From assembly GCF_000730385.1 (NCBI RefSeq), contig NZ_CP008849.1, positions 682,001-746,000 on the forward strand: a stretch of DNA of 64,000 bases, in the 5' to 3' direction. A program made the position numbers and the translations under genes. Within the stretch, counting starts at the first letter, position 1. Each line of letters starts with the position of its first letter. Shown in pieces: positions 54,816 to 63,902 of the stretch. The stretch comes from Alteromonas australica (GTDB taxonomy: Bacteria; Pseudomonadota; Gammaproteobacteria; Enterobacterales; Alteromonadaceae). The notes beneath the pieces were generated by a model. That model ran no database searches, was not told the origin of the DNA, and saw only the letters and a list, made by a program, of their open reading frames with translations.

Positions 54816-55712
54816 ATGCAAACACTCACGCATCGTTGTCATTGTTTTTTGAAAGCAACCATTGATACTTCAGTGGAGTTAAAAGAGGTATTTTCACGTT
54901 ATTTATCATCTTTTAGCCGCTCTGGAGCTAATCGCTCTAAGTATGGTCATGTCTTTATTGTTGGGGCAGGACCAGGGGATGCTGAGTTACTTACGGTTAA
55001 AGCGGTCAATGCTATTCAAAGCGCTGATGTGGTTTTGTTTGATGCCCTGGTTAGTAAAGAAGTATTGGCGGTGATCCCTCACCACGTAAAACGAGAATTT
55101 GTTGGTAAACGCTGTGGCAAGCACAGCATGACTCAACAGGAAATTTGTCAAAAAGTAGTGTTACTTGCTCAGCAAGGTGTCAACGTAGTACGGCTGAAAG
55201 GCGGTGACCCAGCGCTGTTTGCGCGTACCTGCGAGGAAACCACCGCGCTCACTCAAGCCAGCGTCGAATTTGCTATTATCCCTGGTATTACAGCCGCATC
55301 CGGTATGTCGGCCTACACGGGCATCCCTTTAACCGACAGACGCTGCGCCCAAGCCGTCAGTTTTATCACCGCACATTTTAGCGATCCTAAGACCTGGCCT
55401 GATATGCAGCGCCTTTGTGCCACTATGCAGCAGCAAACGGTCGTGGTGTATATGGGGTTAAGTCGTCTAGCACTGTTATCTGAGCGATTAATCGCCGCGG
55501 GGCTAAGTGCACAATGGCCGGTGGCAGTTATCGAAAATGCGACGTGCGCCAATCAACAAACGATGACCGGCACCCTTGAAACCATTTCACAGCAGGTTAA
55601 GACAGCAAACCTTCAAGGTCCGACGTTACTTGTATTTGGAAAAGTGGTAGAGTCGAGACAAGACGTTTCATTATCTCTGCTTCAATCGAATCTCAATGTC
55701 ACAGCAATTTAG
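54816..55712 (+). CDS. cobA: Uroporphyrinogen-III C-methyltransferase (stand-alone SUMT)
   Basis: 298 residues. After a ~45-residue N-terminal extension the SUMT fold has HVFIVGAGPGDAELLTVKA, VRLKGGDPALFARTCEE and IPGITAASGMSAYTGIPLTDRR, plus a VVVYMGLSRL strand. It makes precorrin-2 for siroheme. It duplicates the methyltransferase half of CysG in this window and probably raises siroheme supply for NirB. AGGAGG precedes the start. Its end overlaps the next gene by 17 bases. Confidence 0.94.
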   Translation: MQTLTHRCHCFLKATIDTSVELKEVFSRYLSSFSRSGANRSKYGHVFIVGAGPGDAELLTVKAVNAIQSADVVLFDALVSKEVLAVIPHHVKREFVGKRCGKHSMTQQEICQKVVLLAQQGVNVVRLKGGDPALFARTCEETTALTQASVEFAIIPGITAASGMSAYTGIPLTDRRCAQAVSFITAHFSDPKTWPDMQRLCATMQQQTVVVYMGLSRLALLSERLIAAGLSAQWPVAVIENATCANQQTMTGTLETISQQVKTANLQGPTLLVFGKVVESRQDVSLSLLQSNLNVTAI

Positions 55713-56688
55713 CGAATATATTAAAATAATTGGCAAGGGCCAAAAAGGTAGCCGAAGTTTAACGCGGGAAGAAGCTTACCACGCGATGAAAATGGTGTTA
55801 GCTGATAAAGTCACGGGCGAGCAACGAGGAGCTTTTTTAATGTTGCTGCGTACCCGTGAAGAAACGCCCGAAGAGGTGATTGGGTTTATAGACGCGTGTA
55901 GGGAACTGCTAGCGCCTGATTTATCAACCCTTACTCCACAAATCGATATAGGGTGTTACGCAGGTAAACGTCGGCAATTACCTTGGTATTTACTGGCGGT
56001 GGCGCTATTAGCACGAAAAGGCTACACCGTTATGCTACACGGCGCGCACGAGCCGGGTTCAGGCCGTTTGTACGCCAGCAAAGCGCTGCCCCTCTTAGGT
56101 TTACCTCCGGCAACAGATATACCTCACGCAAAATCACAATTAGCACAGGTTGGCGTAACCTACCTGGACTTGTCCCATTTACTCAGCCCGCTTAATAAAC
56201 TGATTAAATTACGCGAGTTTTTTGGTTTGCGCTCATGTGCGAATACCTTAGCAAGGCTATTGAATCCCACCTTGGCCAAATGTTGCGTACAAGGTGTTTA
56301 TCATATGCACCTTGATCATAAACATTGTCGTGTGAATGAAGCGTTTCCCGAGTTCGATGCACTTTGCTTTCGTGGCGATGGGGGAGATCCTGAGGTAAAC
56401 AGCGAGCGAGACACCGAGCTATTTATTACCCGAAGCGGACAAACTCAAGAAATTATCCTGCCAGCACAAACGCAAAAGTGGGCATTGAAAGATACCGCAA
56501 TGGATGTCAACGATATGCTCAAATTTTGGCGAGGTGAAATTCAACACGCTTATGGACAACAAGCGGTTATCGCAACCTTAGCAAGTTACTTAGTCCTGTT
56601 GGAAGATATTAGCGTCGAGCGAGGTATAGCGCTGGCTCTCGAGTTATGGAATCAACGGGAAGCAACACAATTACCCTTCAGCGGTTAG
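55696..56688 (+). CDS. TrpD2-like phosphoribosyltransferase-fold protein (YbiB family)
   Basis: 330 residues. The fold is that of anthranilate phosphoribosyltransferase (LTREEAYHAMKMVLADKVTGEQRGAFLMLLRTREET cut as helical N-domain, a degenerate phosphate-binding loop HGAHEPGSGR, then LREFFGLRSCANTLARLLNP). The YbiB/TrpD2 group binds nucleic acid and lacks TrpD activity. It is co-transcribed with nirBD-nasA-cobA, overlapping cobA, and ends at an intrinsic terminator. Its role in nitrate assimilation is unknown. Confidence 0.85.
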   Translation: MSQQFSEYIKIIGKGQKGSRSLTREEAYHAMKMVLADKVTGEQRGAFLMLLRTREETPEEVIGFIDACRELLAPDLSTLTPQIDIGCYAGKRRQLPWYLLAVALLARKGYTVMLHGAHEPGSGRLYASKALPLLGLPPATDIPHAKSQLAQVGVTYLDLSHLLSPLNKLIKLREFFGLRSCANTLARLLNPTLAKCCVQGVYHMHLDHKHCRVNEAFPEFDALCFRGDGGDPEVNSERDTELFITRSGQTQEIILPAQTQKWALKDTAMDVNDMLKFWRGEIQHAYGQQAVIATLASYLVLLEDISVERGIALALELWNQREATQLPFSG

Positions 56689-56704
56689 CCCAATCATTTT
56701 TCAG

Positions 56705-56730
56705 AAAGCCGGTTTTGACCGGCTTTTTTT
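56705..56730 (+). terminator. Terminator of the nirB operon
   Basis: A 9-bp stem (AAAGCCGGT with ACCGGCTTT), four-base loop and seven T, just after the trpD2-like gene. Confidence 0.85.
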
Positions 56731-56880
56731 GTTTTTCGTGGCCAAAACAGGACAAGTGAAAATCCTCTGCTATCTTTAATGCACTACATACGTAATGTGT
56801 TATTCCTCGCCTGATCTACTTAATTTTCCATTTCAACACAAACATAGGCGAGCAGGGTGCTGTGATATTAGGAGCAAGAG

Positions 56881-58197
56881 ATGTTTTTTAAAAACAAAGA
56901 ACTAGAAGCAGAAAATGCACGTTTAAAAAAGGAGCTGGCTGCCTTTTTGACGGTACAAGATGAGTTGCGGGAAGAAATGTTACACATTGCCCTTAACCCT
57001 CAAGGGCAAATTACTGATATTAATGATGGCTTCTCAACAGTATCAGGCTATGGATTACCCCAGTTACAAGGCAAAAGTTTATCTTCTTTAATTCCACAGC
57101 ATCTAACCCAACATGATGGCGTAAAGCGTATGTTGAAGGCCATAAAAGATGGCGATCATTGGCATGGTATGATGAACTTTCTTCACGCCAACGGCGAGGA
57201 ATTATGGTTTCGCGGTATTTTACAGCCCATTGAGGGGCAGAAGGACAACGTGATCCAGTTTGCCATTTACATGGCAGAACAGACCAAAGACATCACCAAA
57301 AGCCATGAAATGAAAGACATGCTAGCAGCGCTTCACAATGCCTCGGCCGTTATCGAATTTGATTTAAACGGAAATATATTGAAAGCCAACCATAACTTTC
57401 TTTCTACCATGGGCTATAGCGAGTCACAGATTGTCGGTAAACATCATCGAATATTCTGTAGTGCCGAAGACGCTGAATCTCCCGAATACAAAAGGTTTTG
57501 GCAAGATCTGAGCCAAGGTAAAATGTATTCAGATCGCTTTAAACGGGTGGACAGTCGCGGGAATGAGGTTTGGCTTGAGGCCTCATACAATCCCATTAGA
57601 GACGAATACGGAAAACTGTACAAAGTGGTGAAATTTGCCACTGTGATTACTGAACAGATGCAAAGGGAATTTGCTATTTCTGAGGCAGCTAACGTCGCTT
57701 TTAGTATTTCAAAAGAAACCGGCGAGCACGCAAAAAATGGCAATCAAGTGTTAGATAACACGGTTCGCATTATGGGAGAACTCACAGAGCAAACCGGGAA
57801 GGCGAGCAGTGGAATTAAAGAATTAGACGAGCAATCTCAAAAAGTGGCTGATTTGGTGCAAAGTATAAGTGGTATTGCTGACCAGACTAATTTACTGGCT
57901 TTAAATGCCGCTATTGAGGCCGCGCGTGCTGGGGATCAAGGTCGAGGATTTGCAGTGGTTGCCGATGAAGTTCGCCAACTCGCTTCACGCACCAGCAGTG
58001 CGACAGAAGAGATTGTTAACGTAGTGGTAGAGAACAGAAAGCTCACAGAAAATGCTGTACAGCTTATTGAGGCAGGACAAGAAAAAGCACGTGAAGCCCT
58101 AGAGTACTCAACAGAGTCAGGCAAAGTGATGAGTGATATTGAGAAAGGCGCCACAGAAGTGGTAAATGCCATCGGTCAATTTACCCAAAGGTTATAG
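56881..58197 (+). CDS. Soluble PAS-PAS methyl-accepting chemoreceptor
   Basis: 438 residues without membrane segments. A short coiled coil is followed by two PAS domains (~35-145 and ~150-265) and a receptor signalling domain with the hairpin tip [35 protein letters not shown] shown in part. The second PAS has HHRIFCS, found in the Aer/BdlA-like cytoplasmic receptors. It would report redox or energy state to CheA. Location between nirB operon and nrtABC suggests a link to nitrate, but nothing in the sequence proves it. A terminator hairpin follows. Confidence 0.88.
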   Translation: MFFKNKELEAENARLKKELAAFLTVQDELREEMLHIALNPQGQITDINDGFSTVSGYGLPQLQGKSLSSLIPQHLTQHDGVKRMLKAIKDGDHWHGMMNFLHANGEELWFRGILQPIEGQKDNVIQFAIYMAEQTKDITKSHEMKDMLAALHNASAVIEFDLNGNILKANHNFLSTMGYSESQIVGKHHRIFCSAEDAESPEYKRFWQDLSQGKMYSDRFKRVDSRGNEVWLEASYNPIRDEYGKLYKVVKFATVITEQMQREFAISEAANVAFSISKETGEHAKNGNQVLDNTVRIMGELTEQTGKASSGIKELDEQSQKVADLVQSISGIADQTNLLALNAAIEAARAGDQGRGFAVVADEVRQLASRTSSATEEIVNVVVENRKLTENAVQLIEAGQEKAREALEYSTESGKVMSDIEKGATEVVNAIGQFTQRL

Positions 58198-58251
58198 CGG
58201 CCGCTTGACGTTCCAAGGCCTCGCTCGTTATGCACAAAAACGTGCTTATCT

Positions 58252-58275
58252 AGTGCATGGTTTGCACTTTTTTTG
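58252..58275 (+). terminator. Terminator after the PAS chemoreceptor gene
   Basis: A six-base-pair stem AGTGCA/TGCACT with five-base loop and seven T. Confidence 0.6.
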
Positions 58276-58341
58276 TTCAGTCTCTTTTGTGGCCTGAAGG
58301 GGGTAAAGTCAAAAGTTTAGTAATTTCATAAGGTTAAACTT

Positions 58342-58359
58342 TTGGCATGATCAGTGCTT
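58342..58359 (+). promoter_or_regulatory. Candidate sigma-54 promoter of nrtABC
   Basis: TTGGCATGATCAGTGCTT has GG at 58344-58345 and GC at 58356-58357 with exactly ten bases between, the sigma-54 -24/-12 spacing. It would place transcription start near 58370, before the attenuator. Confidence 0.6.
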
Positions 58360-58528
58360 TTTATAAATGTAACTCGTTCAATGCATAATATGACATTGAG
58401 TGATAATAAAAATAAGAAACGCTAGGAATATATCGCGTACATCTTCAGAGGTATGCAAGGAAGAGAAGGAATCCTCTTCATATAACAATACAGTCGCTTG
58501 TTTCTCATCGCGAGGTGACATAACAGGC

Positions 58529-58590
58529 ATGGCAACGAAGCCCACCAGCAAATAATGCTAATCCATTATTCGCTGGTGGGTTTTTTTTTG
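58529..58590 (+). promoter_or_regulatory. NasR-type attenuator in the nrtA leader
   Basis: The hexaloop hairpin GGC-AACGAA-GCC (58531-58542) is identical to the one before nirB. It abuts and shares bases with the terminator: 9 bp CCCACCAGC/GCTGGTGGG, one mismatch, 7 bp AATAATG/CATTATT, six-base loop and nine T (58581-58589). A shared CATAACAG lies upstream in both leaders. nrtA starts at 58606. Confidence 0.8.
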
Positions 58591-58605
58591 GTTCGAGGAA
58601 CGCAA

Positions 58606-60009
58606 ATGTTTACGTTAAAAACTAGCTCGCTGTTAAAAAATGTACCCAAAACACTGACGAAAGTACTCGCCCTGACGCTCATGGTCAGTGCTCCCCTAAG
58701 CCTTGCGCAAAGCGAAGAAAGCGTGGGGTGGCCAGAGAAAGAAGAACTTAAATTCGGTTTTATTAAACTAACCGATATGGCTCCCCTTGCCATTGCCTAT
58801 GAAAAAGGCTTCTTCGAAGATGAAGGACTGTACGTAACACTGGAAGCACAAGCGAATTGGAAAGTGTTGCTTGACCGTGTTATCGACGGGCAATTAGATG
58901 GTGCGCATATGTTGGCTGGGCAGCCACTAGGCGCAACCATTGGGTTTGGTACGGAGTCCCACGTTGTCACTGCATTTAGTATGGACTTAAACGGTAATGG
59001 TATCACTGTCTCCAACGAAATTTGGGACAAAATGAAAGCCCATATTCCCGTAAAAGAGGGTAAACCAGTACATCCTATTAAAGCAGATTACCTAAAACCT
59101 GTTGTGGATGAATACCGCGAAGCGGGTAAGCCATTTAAAATGGGGATGGTATTTCCTGTCTCTACTCACAACTATGAACTTAGATATTGGTTAGCAGCAG
59201 GTGGTATTCATCCTGGTTACTATGCACCTCATAAAGGTGATACCTCTGGGCAAATAGATGCTCAAGCGCTACTGTCGGTTACGCCACCACCACAAATGCC
59301 AGCCACGATGGAAGCCGGCACCATTTACGGGTATTGCGTAGGTGAGCCATGGAACCAGCAGGCGGTATTTAAAGGTATTGGTGTGCCAGTGATCACCGAT
59401 TACGAAATTTGGAAAAACAACCCAGAGAAAGTATTTGGCGTAAGCCAGGCTTGGGCGGATAAATACCCTAATACGCATATCCGAGTGGTTAAAGCGCTTA
59501 TCAGAGCCGCCATGTGGTTAGATGAAAACAACAATGCCAATCGTCCTGAAGCAGTAAAAATTCTTGCTAAAAGCACGTATGTAGGTGCGGATGAAGAAGT
59601 ACTGGCTAACAGTATGACAGGTACTTTCGAATACGAAAAAGGCGACAAACGCGAGGTGCCTGATTTCAACGTGTTCTTCCGTTATAACGCTACCTTCCCT
59701 TATTACAGTGATGCCATCTGGTACTTAACGCAAATGCGTCGTTGGGGGCAAATTTCTGAACCTAAGTCAGACGACTGGTACAAGGACATTGCGCGCAAAG
59801 TGTACAAACCTGAAATTTATGCGGTGGCGGCGAAAGCCCTTATCGCTGAAGGCAAAGCCGATGCGGCAGACTTCCCAGAATTCGATACAGAAACAGGGTT
59901 TAAACCACCGCAAAGCGAGTTTATCGACGACGTCACTTACGATGGTTCAAAACCCAACGCTTATTTAGAGCAGTTTAACATTGGCTTGAAAGGCGAAACG
60001 GTACTGTAA
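58606..60009 (+). CDS. nrtA: Nitrate ABC transporter, substrate-binding protein NrtA
   Basis: 467 residues from the ATG at 58606 (GAGGAA upstream). Sec signal peptide ending near PLSLAQ. The NMT1/NrtA fold has [52 protein letters not shown] and [12 protein letters not shown]. Periplasmic, binds nitrate (possibly nitrite). First gene of the nrtABC operon, behind an attenuator. Confidence 0.93.
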   Translation: MFTLKTSSLLKNVPKTLTKVLALTLMVSAPLSLAQSEESVGWPEKEELKFGFIKLTDMAPLAIAYEKGFFEDEGLYVTLEAQANWKVLLDRVIDGQLDGAHMLAGQPLGATIGFGTESHVVTAFSMDLNGNGITVSNEIWDKMKAHIPVKEGKPVHPIKADYLKPVVDEYREAGKPFKMGMVFPVSTHNYELRYWLAAGGIHPGYYAPHKGDTSGQIDAQALLSVTPPPQMPATMEAGTIYGYCVGEPWNQQAVFKGIGVPVITDYEIWKNNPEKVFGVSQAWADKYPNTHIRVVKALIRAAMWLDENNNANRPEAVKILAKSTYVGADEEVLANSMTGTFEYEKGDKREVPDFNVFFRYNATFPYYSDAIWYLTQMRRWGQISEPKSDDWYKDIARKVYKPEIYAVAAKALIAEGKADAADFPEFDTETGFKPPQSEFIDDVTYDGSKPNAYLEQFNIGLKGETVL

Positions 60010-60042
60010 TCCGAACATCCACAGGTATTCATGGAGAAATTT

Positions 60043-61038
60043 ATGAGCAAAATGGCAAATATCCTCAGTGTGTCCCCTACCAGAGCCCCCTCTGGCGGGG
60101 CACTCGCTAAAGTGTATCAATCAGCACCGGTATTGTTGTTGCCATTGATTGGACTGCTGATGTTTTTAGCGGTGTGGAATGGTGTGGCGAAATCCATTGA
60201 TACGTCTTTAGGGCAGTTCCCTGGTCCTGCTCAGGTATGGGAACAAGCGGGTGTATTGATTGATGAGCACAACGCACAGCGCGAAAAAGCGGATGCATTT
60301 TACGAGCGACAAGCGCAGCGTAATGCGGCAAGAGTGGCACAAGATCCAAGCTATGAACCTAAAGTGAGAGACTTCACCGGCGCACCTACTTTCATTGACC
60401 AAATATGGACAAGTTTGTATACCGTGATGGTGGGGTTCTTTATCGCGTCTATCATTGCTGTGCCGTTGGGTATAGTGTGTGGTTTAAGTAAGTCAGCTTA
60501 TACTGCGATTAACCCGCTTATTCAGCTGTTCAAGCCGGTTTCCCCGCTTGCGTGGCTGCCCTTAGTCACTATGGTCGTGAGTGCCTTGTATGTCAGTGAT
60601 GACCCCGCCTTTTCGAAGTCGTTTGTTACCTCAGCATTTACCGTATCACTCTGCTGCTTATGGCCGACGCTTATCAATACAGCCGTTGGTGTATCCAGTA
60701 TCGATAGTGACCTTATAAACGTGAGTAAAGTACTTCGCTTAACACCGTTTTCCCATCTCACGAAAATTGTATTGCCATCGTCCATCCCTATGATTTTCAC
60801 CGGTTTGCGCTTGTCCTTAGGCATAGGTTGGATGGTATTGATTGCGGCAGAAATGTTGGCGCAAAACCCTGGGTTAGGGAAGTTCGTCTGGGATGAGTTC
60901 CAAAATGGTAGTTCAGAGTCACTGGCTCGAATTATGGTGGCAGTGCTCACTATTGGGGCTATCGGCTTTGTGTTAGATAGAGCCATGTTATCGATACAGC
61001 GATTCGTAAGCTGGGACAAAACCAGCGTATTACGCTAG
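60043..61038 (+). CDS. nrtB: Nitrate ABC transporter, permease NrtB
   Basis: 331 residues from the ATG at 60043, which has GGAGAA upstream; an ATG at 60031 is the alternative. Six membrane segments and the permease motif EMLAQNPGLGKFVWDEFQN. The N-terminal region carries an extra charged loop (NAQREKADAFYERQAQRN) between the first helix and the core, common in NrtB. Forms the inner-membrane channel with NrtA and the ATPase. Confidence 0.92.
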   Translation: MSKMANILSVSPTRAPSGGALAKVYQSAPVLLLPLIGLLMFLAVWNGVAKSIDTSLGQFPGPAQVWEQAGVLIDEHNAQREKADAFYERQAQRNAARVAQDPSYEPKVRDFTGAPTFIDQIWTSLYTVMVGFFIASIIAVPLGIVCGLSKSAYTAINPLIQLFKPVSPLAWLPLVTMVVSALYVSDDPAFSKSFVTSAFTVSLCCLWPTLINTAVGVSSIDSDLINVSKVLRLTPFSHLTKIVLPSSIPMIFTGLRLSLGIGWMVLIAAEMLAQNPGLGKFVWDEFQNGSSESLARIMVAVLTIGAIGFVLDRAMLSIQRFVSWDKTSVLR

Positions 61039-61053
61039 TCAAAGGAGACACAT

Positions 61054-61920
61054 ATGCAACCTAAACATTTAGAACTAACCCAAGTAGGGATTGACTTCCC
61101 TACACCAAAGGGCCCGTTTACTGCGCTCACCGACGTTAACCTTAAAATAGCGAAAGGTGAATTTGTTTCTCTTATTGGCCACTCAGGTTGTGGTAAATCC
61201 ACCGTACTGAATATTGTCGCGGGCTTGCATACAGCCACTACCGGAGGCGTCATCCTCGATGGTGCGGAGGTGAACTCTCCGGGGCCTGAGCGTGCAGTCG
61301 TGTTTCAAAATCATTCATTGCTGCCTTGGTTAAGCGTGTATAAAAATGTTGAGTTAGCGGTAAAACACGCTATGCGTGGAAAATCGAAACAGGAAATGCG
61401 TGATTGGGTCATGCACAACCTTGAACTCGTTCATATGACCCATGCTTTAGATAAGTTGCCCAGTGAAATCTCTGGTGGCATGAAGCAAAGAGTCGGTATT
61501 GCCAGGGCACTGTCTATGCAACCTAAAGTGTTACTTATGGATGAACCCTTTGGGGCGCTTGACGCACTTACACGTGCACATTTGCAGGATGCGCTTATGG
61601 AAATTCATGCAAATTTGGGTAACACAGTGATTATGATTACCCATGACGTGGACGAAGCCGTTTTGTTATCCGATCGTATCGTGATGATGAACAATGGCCC
61701 AGCGGCCACCATTGGTGAAATACTCAACGTTGAACTGCCACGCCCACGTGAACGTCTTGCGCTGGCGGATAATCCTGAATACAACCACTATCGTCATGAA
61801 GTGCTCACCTTTTTGTATGATAAACAAAAAAAAATTGAGCCTGTCTCGCCACATATTAAAGCCAATAAGGAAAAGGAGACGTCTGAATCAAAAGCTTCAA
61901 ACAGTTCAGATGCTGCCTAA
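61054..61920 (+). CDS. nrtC: Nitrate ABC transporter, ATP-binding protein NrtC/NrtD type
   Basis: 288 residues. Walker A GHSGCGKST, Q loop FQNHSLLPW, signature SGGMKQRVGIARAL, Walker B VLLMDEPFGALD and the switch His in MITHDVD. It lacks the fused NrtA-like domain of cyanobacterial NrtC, so it is NrtD-like in length. The C-terminal tail is Lys/Glu/Ser-rich. Follows nrtB by 15 bases. Confidence 0.94.
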   Translation: MQPKHLELTQVGIDFPTPKGPFTALTDVNLKIAKGEFVSLIGHSGCGKSTVLNIVAGLHTATTGGVILDGAEVNSPGPERAVVFQNHSLLPWLSVYKNVELAVKHAMRGKSKQEMRDWVMHNLELVHMTHALDKLPSEISGGMKQRVGIARALSMQPKVLLMDEPFGALDALTRAHLQDALMEIHANLGNTVIMITHDVDEAVLLSDRIVMMNNGPAATIGEILNVELPRPRERLALADNPEYNHYRHEVLTFLYDKQKKIEPVSPHIKANKEKETSESKASNSSDAA

Positions 61921-62065
61921 GCTGTACGCCGTAATCTGATTTAAATACGTTAATTGTAAAAGGAACGTTTTCTTGGTTTTACACCAGGAAGGGAGCCCTT
62001 TACCTAAAAATCACTATTTGAAACTCACATTTAAGAAAGAGTTTAGTTCGATAAGGGAACGCATA

Positions 62066-63289
62066 ATGAAAAATCAAAAGAGGTTCACACTGGCGTTAGT
62101 CAGTACAGCGGTATTGTCATCGTTGAGTGTTTCAGCGATGGCTGATGAAGATTGGTACGACATACTTAGCAATTCCAAAGCATGGGCAGACTTAAACTTG
62201 CGCTATGAAGGTGTTGATCAAGATAATGCCTTAGACGATGCCAGCGCGTTAACACTAAGGACACGCTTGGGCTTTCAAACAGGCAGTTTAAATGGGTTTT
62301 CATTTACTGCAGAAGTAGAAGACAGCCGAATTGTTATGGGGCAGGGCGATTATACTGTGGGACCTACAGGCTATAATGTAGGCGAGTATTCGGTGATTGC
62401 AGACCCTGAAACCACCGAAGTAGATCAAGCATTTCTACAATACAAGACTGAAGGTTTGACCTTAAAAGCAGGCCGCCAAGTTATCGCATTGGACAATCAT
62501 AGATTCATCGGCCATGTGGGCTGGCGTCAAGACCGTCAAACGTTTGATGGCGTAAGCGCGAAATACGTAGTCAGTGAGAACGTGGATGTATTTTATGCTT
62601 ACCTCAATCAACGTAATCGTATCTTTGCAGAAGCTGCAGATTTTGATTCTAAAGATCACCTGATCAACGCTAATTTCAAAACTGAAATGGGTAAGTTCAC
62701 CGCTTATGCGTACCTGTTAGAAGTTGATAATGATACCGCCAATGGCTTAGATACCTATGGTATTCGCTATAGCGGTAGCTATAAAACACAGAGCGTAGGC
62801 TGGGGATACGGCGCTGAATACGCTTCCCAAACGAGTGAGTCAGGGTCTGGCGATACTGCCACCGAATACGATGCTAACTATTTGAATGCGTACTTAGCGG
62901 CAACGGTTTCAGGTATTACAGCGAAAATTGACCACGAAGTGTTAGGCAGTGACGACGGTGCTTACGGTTTCTCTACCCCTCTTGCGACTTTGCACAAATT
63001 TAATGGCTGGACCGATCAGTTTCTTGCCACTCCAGCGCAAGGTTTAGTCGACACAACATTCTCTTTAAGTGGGAAGTTGGGTAAAGGTAAATGGTTATTG
63101 TCTTATCATAACTTTAGCGCAGATGAGAGTACCGAAGGTGTTGACGACTTAGGTAGTGAAGTGAACGTGCAATATACTGGGAAGCTGATGGAACGTTTCA
63201 ATTTTGGTATTAAATATGGTCATTACATGGCTGAAGATATCAAAGTAGATGCGGATAAATTCTGGGTCTGGGTGGGGACAAAGTTCTAA
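62066..63289 (+). CDS. Outer-membrane beta-barrel porin, alginate-export-like
   Basis: 407 residues from the ATG at 62066 (AAGGGA upstream); the frame extends back to 61973. Sec signal peptide (cut near VSAMA). Alternating beta-strand pattern, with LRTRLGFQTGSL, VDQAFLQYKTEGLTLKAGRQVIALDNHRFIG and a C-terminal strand ending KFWVWVGTKF (aromatic last residue). The family is alginate-export or phosphate-selective porin-like. Position after nrtC and before mobA suggests outer-membrane nitrate entry. Confidence 0.88.
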   Translation: MKNQKRFTLALVSTAVLSSLSVSAMADEDWYDILSNSKAWADLNLRYEGVDQDNALDDASALTLRTRLGFQTGSLNGFSFTAEVEDSRIVMGQGDYTVGPTGYNVGEYSVIADPETTEVDQAFLQYKTEGLTLKAGRQVIALDNHRFIGHVGWRQDRQTFDGVSAKYVVSENVDVFYAYLNQRNRIFAEAADFDSKDHLINANFKTEMGKFTAYAYLLEVDNDTANGLDTYGIRYSGSYKTQSVGWGYGAEYASQTSESGSGDTATEYDANYLNAYLAATVSGITAKIDHEVLGSDDGAYGFSTPLATLHKFNGWTDQFLATPAQGLVDTTFSLSGKLGKGKWLLSYHNFSADESTEGVDDLGSEVNVQYTGKLMERFNFGIKYGHYMAEDIKVDADKFWVWVGTKF

Positions 63290-63293
63290 GCCT

Positions 63294-63902
63294 ATGCCGA
63301 GGATGACGTTACCACAAAATGTGCTTTTGTTTCTTCTCTGCGGCGGCCAGTCACGTCGTATGGGAAGAGACAAAGGCTCATTGTTGTTTCAAGGAACTAG
63401 CTTTGAGCAACGTACCAAGCGAATTGCCCTTGACGCCGGTGTTACTGATGTTTGCACTGTGGGAGGCAAGGGTAAAGATATTGTCGATTGTATTCCTCAT
63501 CGAGGGCCGGCAGCGGCCACGATTTTTGCCATGAATGAGGCAAAAGAAAACATCCTTAATCAGGCACATGCGCTGGTTCTTTTACCGGTAGATATGCCGA
63601 TGTTAAGTGCGGTGTTACTGCACCAGCTTATTGGGTTGAGTTTATCTCAGCAAACAAGCTGTTATTACAATAGAGACTGGTTTCCATTGGTTATCTACAA
63701 ACCCGTTGATTACCTCGAAGAACTTAATAAGTTAATCACCGACTCACCGATGCCTTCAATGAAAGCGCTTGCCAACGTGTGTCACGCACAATCGGTTCCC
63801 CTTTCTTCGCGTTTGCACTTAGCATTACTCAACGTCAATACGCCACACGACTTTTCACAGTTGCAATCACTAACCCAACGTAGCCAAACGCAGATTTCTT
63901 AA
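63294..63902 (+). CDS. mobA: Molybdenum cofactor guanylyltransferase MobA
   Basis: 202 residues from the ATG at 63294; the frame is open back to 63249, and the ATG at 63303 is another possibility. GTP-binding loop LLCGGQSRRMGRDKGSLLF, catalytic LVLLPVDMPML and the late region NVNTPHDFSQL. It attaches GMP to molybdopterin, as needed by nitrate reductase NasA. It follows the porin by four bases, so it should share the nitrate transcript. Confidence 0.92.
   Translation: MPRMTLPQNVLLFLLCGGQSRRMGRDKGSLLFQGTSFEQRTKRIALDAGVTDVCTVGGKGKDIVDCIPHRGPAAATIFAMNEAKENILNQAHALVLLPVDMPMLSAVLLHQLIGLSLSQQTSCYYNRDWFPLVIYKPVDYLEELNKLITDSPMPSMKALANVCHAQSVPLSSRLHLALLNVNTPHDFSQLQSLTQRSQTQIS

Larger units (their letters stand above)
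58198..58605 (+). other. Regulatory intergenic region before nrtA
   Basis: 408 bases without a protein gene. It holds the chemoreceptor terminator, a sigma-54-type promoter, an A/T-rich initial leader with a GAAGAG/CTCTTC hairpin near 58461-58480, and the NasR-type attenuator. The NtrC-like sequence TGCAC-N6-GTGC near 58231 is one base short of consensus spacing. Confidence 0.6.

Noticed and set aside
58231-58245. NtrC binding site TGCAC-N6-GTGC
   Set aside because: The half-site spacing is one base short of the consensus, and no second site was found.
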